Shown piece after piece: positions 1-5,452 of a stretch of DNA of 6,173 nt. The position numbers were made by a program, and so were the translations under genes. Origin of the DNA: Planctomycetaceae bacterium (GTDB lineage Bacteria; Planctomycetota; Planctomycetia; Pirellulales; Thermoguttaceae); contig JAIROD010000175.1 of the NCBI GenBank assembly GCA_031257725.1, positions 1 to 6,173 of the forward strand. Reading direction: 5' to 3'. The notes beneath the pieces are model-generated. The model ran no database searches. It saw only the letters and a list, made by a program, of their open reading frames with translations, and was not told the DNA's origin. Positions within the stretch are counted from its first letter, which is position 1. Each line of letters opens with the position of its first letter.

Positions 1-6
1 ATTTTA

Positions 7-96
7 AAAGTGTCGTCCCTGCGGGACTTAAGGTGTGGCGAGTTGTTGCCGTAAGCTAAAGCATACGGTTAATAAAGTGTCATCCCTGCGGGATTA
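7..96. repeat. Two direct copies of a short palindromic repeat
   Basis: AAAGTGTCGTCCCTGCGGGA at 7-26 recurs at 74-93 as AAAGTGTCATCCCTGCGGGA, with one difference. Copy one contains the palindrome GTCCCTGCGGGAC (15-27). Between them CCGTAAGC (49-56) and GCATACGG (61-68) form another small stem with one mismatch and a 4-nt loop. Such clustered palindromes are typical of intergenic dispersed repeats; no coding role is seen. Confidence 0.7.
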
Positions 97-181
97 GACA
101 AGAGAATCATTCAAACCCAATGCAATTGGTACAGGAATGATGAGAAAACGGATTGATGATAAAATAGACAGTTACAATCCG

Positions 182-349
182 TTAATTCAGTTGTATCCTG
201 CAACGAATTTGCTTTCGTTTTAATGTATCAAAAATTTTCTCGTCAATGCCGATTTCTACGTTTCCTATACTTTCTTGTCTTCCGTTAAAGAAAACAACAT
301 TGCACAAAAATTGTCCGCTTTTGGGTTCGGTCAATACTTCGGCGAGCAT
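182..349 (-). CDS. Possible small hypothetical protein or gene remnant
   Basis: On the minus strand a 55-codon ORF starts at ATG 347-349 and ends at TAA 182-184. It reads MLAEVLTEPKSGQFLCNV, then VFFNGRQESIGNVEIGID, and ends KRKQIRCRIQLN. The frame stays open upstream for 19 more codons (to 406) without ATG, GTG or TTG. The composition is protein-like, more so than the overlapping plus-strand frame. In a neighbouring frame just upstream, codons at about 436-383 read VDTLPLERFQIKQPISTR before a stop, so a longer ancestral gene may have been broken by a frameshift and by the nested palindrome at 394-503. I do not recognise the family. It lies downstream of the nitrogenase-like gene in the same direction but is separated from it by that palindrome. 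Confidence 0.35.
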   Translation of the reverse strand: MLAEVLTEPKSGQFLCNVVFFNGRQESIGNVEIGIDEKIFDTLKRKQIRCRIQLN

Positions 350-393
350 TGCCCAGTTACGATTTAGATTGGAATCTATACTGTCAACGGGTA

Positions 394-503
394 GAAATTG
401 GTTGTTTTATTTGAAATCTCTCCAAAGGTAGTGTATCAACAGGTAGGCAACCTTTCGCCGAAAGGTTGCCTACCTATTGAATCAAACAAAAACAACCAAT
501 ATC
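394..503. repeat. Nested palindrome just past the nitrogenase-like gene, MITE-like
   Basis: The core at 441-475 is a perfect 17-bp inverted repeat, AGGTAGGCAACCTTTCG and its complement, around a single C. Outside it, 394-414 and 482-503 form a second inverted repeat (GAAATTGGTTGTTTT on the left; about 19 of 21 positions match with one gap). The spacers between outer and inner arms are unequal (26 and 6 nt). The element ends 27 nt from the stop codon of the nitrogenase-like gene. It could act as its 3' RNA structure, but no U-tract follows the stem on either strand, so a mobile or repetitive origin is as likely. One arm recurs exactly at 2735-2751. Confidence 0.75.
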
Positions 504-529
504 ATGCCGTTTGCGGTTACCGTTCTTAT

Positions 530-2071
530 TTAATCTTCAATCAATTCCGGTTGTTTCGCCAAAAGGTACGGATCATCTTGTTGAAGCCACCATGATGAAT
601 AAGGAAGTGTTACATGATCGCGTAAATCTTCATGAAATTTTCGGTGTGCCAACACTTCGAGAATAACCTCGCCAAGATTGACCATTCCTTGATAACCGAT
701 GGCAATATGTTCATCACCAAGCGGCGCAGCAGGAATTCCAAGCCGTGACGCAAGCGGTGAAAGTCCGTTGTGGCGAATCAAAATGAAATCGGGATTGATT
801 CGTTTGAGCAAGGCGTAAAACTGATATTGTTGACGATTGCTGACATGAAACGATGGAACATCACCGTAATTCTCCACCAAATGTTTGAGCGAATCCTGAC
901 GCGGATCTCCGCTGTCATAAACCGGATCATGATGAAAAACCAAAGAACCGTTCACCGCAATTCCAAGTTCACGCATCACCGAAATCAAACCATGCGAATA
1001 AGCGGAACCGGTTGCAACATAACCTTTGATCCCTTTCAGTTTTTTCCGAAGTTTTGCCAAAAGCGGACGAACACGGTTACGTTCTTTCTTGATGTACGCT
1101 TCGACTTTCTCTTCACGATGTGTTACGCGACCGATTTCACGTAACCATGCGTCTGTGCCGGCAAAACCATACGGTTGCGGCGCTTTAATTTCCGGAACGC
1201 CAAATTCCTGTTCCAACGCGGCAGCCATGTACGTCGAAAGAGTATAACAAAATCCAACGGTTGCCGCCGCTTCCGACAACTGCGCCAGTTGCTCCACTGT
1301 TGCCAAGTCCACAACATAATTAACCCGTAACCCCAACTCCGCAAACATCGGCGTAAAAACATCCGATCCCCAAAGATTGATTACATTAATGAGATCGTCT
1401 TGTTTCTTCGCGGGATTTTTGCGGACAATTTGCCGTAAAATTCCATGTTGTGTTGCGTCAAATCCTGTACTCCAATGTTTTGAACGAAATCCTTCACAAT
1501 AAAGCGGAATGACGGGAATACCGAGTTTTTCCTGTTCTTCAGCGGCTGCGCTTTCGATGTCGTCGGCAATAATTGCGGTTGCGCACGAGGTTGAAACAAA
1601 AATCGCCTCCGGTTTGTAACGTTCATAAACATCTTGAATGGTCTGATGCAGTTTGAGAATTGCGCCGAAAATCATATCGGATTCATTGAGATTGGTCGAA
1701 GTGATGAGAAGGTTTTCCACCGGCAAACCGCGTATGGCAAGACCGTTACGGTAAATGGAATTATACATCGGTTGTCCGGCGGCGCATCCTACCGGTGAAT
1801 GTTGTACGAGAACGGCATTGCGTACATTGCCCGCCTGACACTCAACCATTTGCTCACTGCATACCGATCCTTGCGTGAACGCCCCACGCATTTCACAAAG
1901 GGAACATTCACGCCGTCCGCCCGATCCACAGCGTGCCTTATTCGAAAGTTCGGAAAGCTCCGACGCTTTACCAGTCCAGCCAATAATCGTTCCCAAACGT
2001 TGCTCACGCGTCTCACAATCAGCAACTCGTAAATTAATCGGCTGTCGTAAATTTTCTAATGTCGTTGACAT
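530..2071 (-). CDS. Nitrogenase component 1 (NifD-like) subunit of a nitrogenase-like reductase
   Basis: The product has 513 residues, ATG start and TAA stop, and belongs to the nitrogenase/oxidoreductase component 1 superfamily, cytoplasmic metalloproteins that receive electrons from a NifH-type iron protein. Landmarks seen: Cys71 and Cys96 (HSPVGC), Cys163 (STSCATAIIADDIES) and Cys192 (YCEGFRS). Their spacings of 25, 67 and 29 residues closely match NifD Cys62, Cys88, Cys154 and Cys183, so a P-cluster is expected. Cys275 (GFCYTLSTYM) matches the NifD cofactor cysteine. At the NifD His442 region the sequence reads LGDEHIAIGYQG: a simple alignment puts Gly at the His position, with His455 nearby. 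An N-terminal segment carries extra cysteines 48, 56, 59 and 78. These differences argue against true dinitrogenase and suggest a group IV-VI nitrogenase-like enzyme such as MarD of methylthio-alkane reductase; substrate is unproven. The start has no Shine-Dalgarno site. No partner K subunit, H protein or maturation gene lies in the window. Family call is secure, subgroup is not. Confidence 0.95.
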   Translation of the reverse strand: MSTTLENLRQPINLRVADCETREQRLGTIIGWTGKASELSELSNKARCGSGGRRECSLCEMRGAFTQGSVCSEQMVECQAGNVRNAVLVQHSPVGCAAGQPMYNSIYRNGLAIRGLPVENLLITSTNLNESDMIFGAILKLHQTIQDVYERYKPEAIFVSTSCATAIIADDIESAAAEEQEKLGIPVIPLYCEGFRSKHWSTGFDATQHGILRQIVRKNPAKKQDDLINVINLWGSDVFTPMFAELGLRVNYVVDLATVEQLAQLSEAAATVGFCYTLSTYMAAALEQEFGVPEIKAPQPYGFAGTDAWLREIGRVTHREEKVEAYIKKERNRVRPLLAKLRKKLKGIKGYVATGSAYSHGLISVMRELGIAVNGSLVFHHDPVYDSGDPRQDSLKHLVENYGDVPSFHVSNRQQYQFYALLKRINPDFILIRHNGLSPLASRLGIPAAPLGDEHIAIGYQGMVNLGEVILEVLAHRKFHEDLRDHVTLPYSSWWLQQDDPYLLAKQPELIED

Positions 2072-2073
2072 AA

Positions 2074-2106
2074 TTGGGGCTTAAATTAAATTGGTCTTAA
2101 ATTAAT
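2074..2106. repeat. Tandem 16-17 bp repeat directly upstream of the nitrogenase-like start codon
   Basis: TTGGGGCTTAAATTAAA (2074-2090) is followed at once by TTGGTCTTAAATTAAT (2091-2106); both share the block CTTAAATTAA. The pair begins three bases beyond the ATG (2069-2071) of the minus-strand gene, so it lies in its leader or promoter. It may be a duplicated regulator site or simple AT-rich slippage. No good -35/-10 pair for this gene could be identified with confidence. Confidence 0.5.
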
Positions 2107-2156
2107 CTGATTATTTCCTATTTTTAGGGATCATTTGATTACGATGAGTATTGGTA

Positions 2157-2232
2157 TTTCTGTCCCGTTAGGGACAACATATTGGCAGCAAACGAGGTCA
2201 ATTAAAAATGTTCGTCCCTAACGGGACGAAAA
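2157..2232. repeat. Inverted pair of GTCCCGTTAGGGAC palindromes
   Basis: TGTCCCGTTAGGGACA (2161-2176) is itself palindromic. Its inverted copy CGTCCCTAACGGGACG lies at 2213-2228, and the flanking bases AACAT and ATGTT (2176-2180, 2208-2212) extend the inversion. The whole block can fold into one long stem or two small ones. It resembles the GTCCCTGCGGGAC repeats at the left end in its arms but has a different loop. Confidence 0.7.
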
Positions 2233-2277
2233 TTGGCATTATTCTCCAATCACCTGATGCCCCCAAAATTCTGAAAT

Positions 2278-2445
2278 AATCGTAATATTTCAGTGGAATT
2301 TTTCGGAGATTGAAGTTTATTTTTTACCACCCCTGCCCCTCCGAAGGAGGGGAATAATTCCCCTCCTTCGGTGGGGCTAGGGGTGGTCATTCGGAGTAAA
2401 CGACTGAATAGTTAAAAAAAAATATTTCACTGATATATTACGATT
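2278..2445. mobile_element. MITE-like element: 18-bp terminal inverted repeats around a large hairpin
   Basis: The left end AATCGTAATATTTCAGTG (2278-2295) matches the reverse complement of the right end (2428-2445) at 17 of 18 positions, and weaker similarity continues inward (CAGTGGAAT and CAGTGAAAT). In the centre, 2326-2387 is a nearly perfect hairpin: about 30 bp per arm with one bulge and one mismatch, beginning ACCACCCCT and turning around GGAAT-A-ATTCC. At 168 bp without coding capacity, this is the layout of a miniature inverted-repeat element. A clear target-site duplication was not found, and the central hairpin could be a separate dispersed repeat that landed here. Confidence 0.55.
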
Positions 2446-2572
2446 TTCTTAATCATCATCTTCATTCAATCATTAAAATTATCGTTCAGACGCGGATTAC
2501 ACGCCCCCCACGTCCATCATTCCGCTTGACGATACTCTCAACAATCCATGTTCCACTCTCCATTAATCTACT

Positions 2573-2751
2573 GCCCTTTCAGGGCGTTGATGGTGTTGAC
2601 CATTACCCGCCGCGTTGCGGCGGGCTGGCTTGTGTTGCCCTTTCATGGCGAAAGAACAACCGTCCTCATTGACCTGACCATCGCCCACAAACGGAAAACG
2701 CTCCCAGTCGGCTATCGCCGACGCAACCGCTCGGCGAAAGGTTGCCTACCT
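2573..2751. repeat. Cluster of short GC-rich palindromes
   Basis: GCCCTTTCAGGGC (2573-2585), the strong stem CCCGCCGC-GTT-GCGGCGGG (2606-2624) and a degenerate GCCCTTTCATGGC (2637-2649) follow one another. The cluster ends with CGAAAGGTTGCCTACCT (2735-2751), an exact copy of one arm of the hairpin at 441-475. This is a mosaic of dispersed intergenic repeats. The open frame covering 2548-2769 is a by-product of this GC-rich repeat sequence. Confidence 0.7.
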
Positions 2752-2764
2752 CTTTTAGGTTTGA

Positions 2765-2793
2765 CGTAAGTCTTTGTGATATAAGAACTTACG
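2765..2793. repeat. Small inverted repeat
   Basis: CGTAAGT (2765-2771) and ACTTACG (2787-2793) are perfect 7-bp arms around a 15-nt loop, placed right after the palindrome cluster. Its role is unknown; it may mark the edge of that repeat block. Confidence 0.4.
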
Positions 2794-3172
2794 GAAACAC
2801 ATAAGTGACTGTTCATGCCCCCGTTCACTGCAAAAAACGTCGTTGTTCACCAGGAACAGGAATTGATGTAAACTATTGATTATAATAGGGTTATGAAATA
2901 TTTCAATGAAAAATCGTATCGAGAATCTTATTTTGATGTGTTTATGAATTTTGTTACGTCGTTAGTATTTTAGGTTTGGCAACAGATAATTTTGAGGTAC
3001 AACTGGTCATGCTTGAACCGGACATAATTATCATTTCTCGGTTAAAACGAGAATTATCATAGTAAGAAATGTTGGTACTTTCAAGAGACTCCGGTGATTT
3101 AGATTGATAATTTTGAATCATTCCATCCGCTGTCTGTGGGAAAAACTTGAGAAATAAGGATCATTTTTAGCG

Positions 3173-3208
3173 AAAAAGATTTTTTACCTAAAATCATCTT
3201 TTTATTTA
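3173..3208. terminator. Possible AT-rich hairpin terminator
   Basis: AAAAAGATTTT (3173-3183) pairs with AAAATC-AT-CTTTTT (3190-3203) with a 2-nt bulge, and T-rich sequence follows. The shape fits an intrinsic terminator readable on either strand, but the stem is all weak pairs except for two G-C pairs, and no gene ends just upstream. Confidence 0.2.
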
Positions 3209-3247
3209 TTTTGTCTAAACTTTTTTCGATAATAAAATATGAGGGCT

Positions 3248-3281
3248 CTATTGTAGAAAAGGAAAAAATTATCTACAATAG
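3248..3281. repeat. Perfect 10-bp inverted repeat
   Basis: CTATTGTAGA (3248-3257) and TCTACAATAG (3272-3281) are exact complements around a 14-nt A-rich loop. The block lies 12 bp before a candidate promoter for the truncated Rhs fragment. It could be an operator, an mRNA hairpin from further upstream, or an end of a lost mobile element. Confidence 0.45.
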
Positions 3282-3292
3282 TTGTATGATCT

Positions 3293-3322
3293 TTGACAAT
3301 TAGATAATGAACATGCTTTATA
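3293..3322 (+). promoter_or_regulatory. Candidate sigma-70-type promoter upstream of the truncated Rhs
   Basis: TTGACA (3293-3298) is followed after 18 bp by TTTATA (3317-3322). A transcript would start near 3329 and run into the Rhs fragment. A second -10-like TATAAT lies at 3359-3364 but lacks a matching -35. Chance matches are common in DNA this AT-rich. Confidence 0.3.
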
Positions 3323-3383
3323 GCGTTTAAGAGGGATTTTTCGCCCCGTTAAAATCGTTATAATGTGAAAAAAGTAGAGTTAA

Positions 3384-4484
3384 CCGAACATAATAGACAT
3401 TATCGGACGTAACAGAATCGCCCAAATCACAGTTAAAGACAATACAGAACAGGAGTTATATTTCACATTCGACGGTCACGGAAGCACCAGAGTCTTAACT
3501 GATCTTGCCGGTGCCATCGTCGAACTCTACGCTTTCGATGCTTACGGTAACGCAATCGACTTCGACCCATCTGTTGCGTTAACAAAATTTCTGTATAGTG
3601 GTGAACAATTCGATTCAAAAATTGGTCAACAGTATTTACGGCAACGATATTACGATCCAGCTACTGGTAGATTCAATCGGTTTGATCCATTCTTTGGAAA
3701 CTTGAATAATCCACAAACTATTCATAAATATGTATTTGTAGTAAATAACCCAATAAACCTAGTAGATCCATTTGGATTAAAACCTGAAGATCCAACTGAA
3801 ATAGGAAAAATGGCTCATAGAACAATAAGTAAATTGTATGAAAAAGAACACAAAAAACATATCGTAACATATGGAAAAGGAATACCAGGTTTAGGTAATT
3901 ATATATTACCAGATATCATGGACTATACAATATCTATCATTGGGGAAATCAAACCAGCAAAGGATCCTTGGTGGGTAGATGGACCATACCAGGCTCGTAG
4001 TGCAATTAAACTCGCCAATGGTATTGAATATTCTTATAAAGATAAACCTCTACGGCAAATCGCCCCTGTTCCTAATGATAAGGGAGAAATTAAACCATGG
4101 ACAGAAATGACATGGGATCCTGGTGTTACTGTATTGTATCCGGATCTAACCGACCCCAGAAATTTACCTTACAAGGATTATGTTGTTATTACTATTCTAA
4201 CAAAAGAAAGTACACTTTTTTATACAACTGAAAAAAGAGAGGATGATGTTGATCCCCCGAAGATTGACATTCCATTACTAATACAAAAATATACAAATTA
4301 TAGACAAGATATTATATATAATCAACGAGAGTTATATGATTATGAAACGTGGAAAGAACAATTACGAAAAACATTACCTGATGTTGGTGTTGCGGCTGCT
4401 GTAACGGTCGCTGCAGTCAGTATGCTTTATCTGGATAGTATTATTGTAATTAATTGCGGCATGCCATCATTGGCTTTTGCTTAA
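3384..4484 (+). CDS. 5'-truncated Rhs core fused to a PD-(D/E)XK nuclease toxin domain (orphan Rhs-CT)
   Basis: An open frame of 366 codons follows an in-frame TAA at 3381 and contains no ATG, GTG or TTG until TTG 3702, so the gene has lost its front end; TTG 3702 would give a 260-residue product. The first part is unmistakable Rhs/YD-repeat core: IIGRNRIAQ, DGHGSTRVLTDLAG, AFDAYGN, LYSGEQFD, GQQYLRQRYYDPATGRF, and the closing VDPFGL at 3762-3779. Full Rhs proteins are usually well over 1000 residues, with secretion signals and a shell that encloses the toxin; all of that is missing here. After DPFGL comes a variable C-terminal domain, described separately. A protein without a start codon is probably not made unless recombination attaches the fragment to a full Rhs gene, or TTG 3702 is used. 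The frame is otherwise intact, which suggests the toxin part is still selected or was acquired recently. Confidence 0.85.
   Translation, partial: PNIIDIIGRNRIAQITVKDNTEQELYFTFDGHGSTRVLTDLAGAIVELYAFDAYGNAIDFDPSVALTKFLYSGEQFDSKIGQQYLRQRYYDPATGRFNRFDPFFGNLNNPQTIHKYVFVVNNPINLVDPFGLKPEDPTEIGKMAHRTISKLYEKEHKKHIVTYGKGIPGLGNYILPDIMDYTISIIGEIKPAKDPWWVDGPYQARSAIKLANGIEYSYKDKPLRQIAPVPNDKGEIKPWTEMTWDPGVTVLYPDLTDPRNLPYKDYVVITILTKESTLFYTTEKREDDVDPPKIDIPLLIQKYTNYRQDIIYNQRELYDYETWKEQLRKTLPDVGVAAAVTVAAVSMLYLDSIIVINCGMPSLAFA
3780..4484 (+). other. Rhs C-terminal toxin domain, predicted PD-(D/E)XK nuclease, with hydrophobic tail
   Basis: This is the polymorphic C-terminal domain after DPFGL. Counting from TTG 3702, the pattern is an N-terminal helix TEIGKMAHRTISKLY (32-46), then PDIMDY with Asp71, a strand ending in GEIKP with Glu82 and Lys84, and Gln97 in GPYQARSAIKLAN. 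Asp, Glu-x-Lys and a following helix Gln in this order and spacing are the signature of the PD-(D/E)XK restriction-endonuclease fold, common among Rhs and contact-dependent toxins. The expected activity is cleavage of DNA or possibly RNA in a target cell. Residues about 227-250 (DVGVAAAVTVAAVSMLYLD onward) form one hydrophobic segment long enough to span a membrane, which is odd for a nuclease and might help entry or anchoring. The codons are strongly AT-rich compared with the upstream core. Fold assignment is by motif only; the exact toxin family is not named. Confidence 0.7.
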
Positions 4485-4819
4485 TATTCTGGTGATGTAC
4501 TTTATTATCATGGTCAGATAGGATATAAACTGTTACTTTTTATGGTGTAGGAATGGAAAACTCTTTCTATATCCGGAACAAAAAAAATTAAATTTATGAC
4601 ATTTTGAAATTCTAACATTCTCAAACTGTAAATAACAGATACACAAAAATCAAAAAATAGTTTTTTTCCCTGATAATGGGGATGTGTTACCCTATTTTGA
4701 GTGGTCAAAAATTGCAAAAAAATTCACTGCTTTAAATTGACATAAACCATTATTAAATAAGAACTTTACGAATTTGATAATTTATTTTATTTACACTTTG
4801 AATAACATTTTAAATATTC
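4485..4819 (+). promoter_or_regulatory. AT-rich spacer between toxin and immunity gene, with possible promoter
   Basis: No gene is seen in this 335-bp spacer. After the toxin stop the same frame stays open for another 22 codons (YSGDVLYYHGQIGYKLLLFMV) before TAG, so the toxin may once have been longer. A consensus TTGACA lies at 4737-4742, but the -10 at 17 bp is poor (AGAACT). An alternative pair, TTTACG (4765-4770) with TATTTA (4788-4793), has ideal spacing but weak boxes. Either could drive the immunity gene on its own. Confidence 0.25.
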
Positions 4820-5452
4820 ATGGGAGCCTTTTTTGATTCTGCTCATATAAGATATACAAATATTGATCAGATAATACAATTGTTAAATGATAATCCGTTA
4901 TTAATCGGAAGTTATTATATTGTACATCCCAACAATGGTTGGATTTCGTTGTATCTAGAAGTTTGTGATCAAGAGATTTATGAAACGCTTTCTTTTCAAT
5001 TACAGACGTTAATTTTTGCAATAAAAATATATGAAGACTCTATTTTTTATTATTTTTGCTACGACAATGGTAGATTTATTGATGGTTACGAATCACAGGT
5101 AGATTTAGTTGCTACCGTGTCTGATGACAAGAAAAAATTTATGGTTGGAGATACTTCAAAATGGATAGATAAACTTCCATGTGTCGTAAACAAAAATATG
5201 GTTGACAATATTTTGTATTCATTGTCAAATTCAGGTTTGATGCTTGGTAATTATCCAGACGAATTCTGCGATTTGATTCATTTACCCAATGCTTTACTTA
5301 GTTATGATCATATTTATGAAAATGACAAAGAATTATTATTATCGGTGAATAATTTGGATAGTTTCATTCATTGTTATCACCCAGTACATTTCAAAAAATG
5401 TACTTGTCCTATTTGTATCAAAAAAACATATAATAGTAACATAATTTTCTGA
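4820..5452 (+). CDS. Probable cognate immunity protein of the Rhs-CT toxin
   Basis: A 210-residue protein with an ATG start, no Shine-Dalgarno sequence and no signal peptide, so probably cytoplasmic. It has no motif I can tie to a named fold. From memory, it resembles conserved hypothetical proteins with three blocks: NGWISLYLE (39-47), EDSIFYYFCYDNGRFIDGYES (72-92), and IHLPNALLSYDHIY (153-166). The C-terminus has a cysteine cluster CTCPIC (194-199) plus Cys185, which might bind a metal or be incidental. It lies downstream of the toxin domain in the same orientation, the standard position for an Rhs immunity gene, and shares its AT-rich composition. The 335-bp gap is longer than usual and suggests its own promoter, which would let protection persist even if the truncated toxin is silent. 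The immunity role rests on position and composition; direct toxin binding is inferred. It could also be an unrelated hypothetical gene. Confidence 0.65.
   Translation: MGAFFDSAHIRYTNIDQIIQLLNDNPLLIGSYYIVHPNNGWISLYLEVCDQEIYETLSFQLQTLIFAIKIYEDSIFYYFCYDNGRFIDGYESQVDLVATVSDDKKKFMVGDTSKWIDKLPCVVNKNMVDNILYSLSNSGLMLGNYPDEFCDLIHLPNALLSYDHIYENDKELLLSVNNLDSFIHCYHPVHFKKCTCPICIKKTYNSNIIF

Larger units (their letters stand above)
2794..3292. other. AT-rich gap without a convincing gene
   Basis: Only very short open frames occur here, such as MKYFNEKSYRESYFDVF from ATG 2895 and a 28-codon frame near 2978-3062 (LATDNFEVQLVMLEPD). Neither matches anything I know; they could be remnants of one frameshifted gene. 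Structure seen: a TTCTCG/CGAGAA stem at 3035-3053 flanked by direct repeats AATTATCAT (3026-3034 and 3052-3060), and two AT-rich stems listed separately. Confidence 0.4.

Noticed and set aside
7..96. Possible CRISPR array from repeated GTCCCTGCGGGA units
   Set aside because: Only two copies, no regular spacers, and the unit is a short palindrome of dispersed-repeat type.
441..475. Intrinsic terminator for the nitrogenase-like gene
   Set aside because: The stem is strong, but no U-tract follows it in the minus-strand transcript, so it is better called a repeat.
246..595. Two plus-strand frames, one ending in the nitrogenase-like gene's 3' end
   Set aside because: They run through a perfect palindrome and antisense to better minus-strand coding signals; no recognisable protein.
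770..1247. Plus-strand frames opposite the nitrogenase-like gene
   Set aside because: They are antisense shadows of a strongly conserved coding frame and have low-complexity, non-family sequence. The same holds for the other frames inside 1123-2084.
530..2071. True dinitrogenase NifD
   Set aside because: The His442 region does not match, the N-terminus carries an unusual cysteine-rich segment, and no nif genes accompany it.
2548..2769. Plus-strand open frame of 73 codons
   Set aside because: It lies entirely on a cluster of GC-rich palindromic repeats, and its composition follows those repeats; no protein family resemblance.
4514..4717. Minus-strand 67-codon frame in the toxin-immunity spacer
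   Set aside because: AT-rich chance frame with no features and opposite in direction to the cassette.
4818..5021. Minus-strand 67-codon frame over the start of the immunity gene
   Set aside because: Shadow of the 210-residue plus-strand gene.
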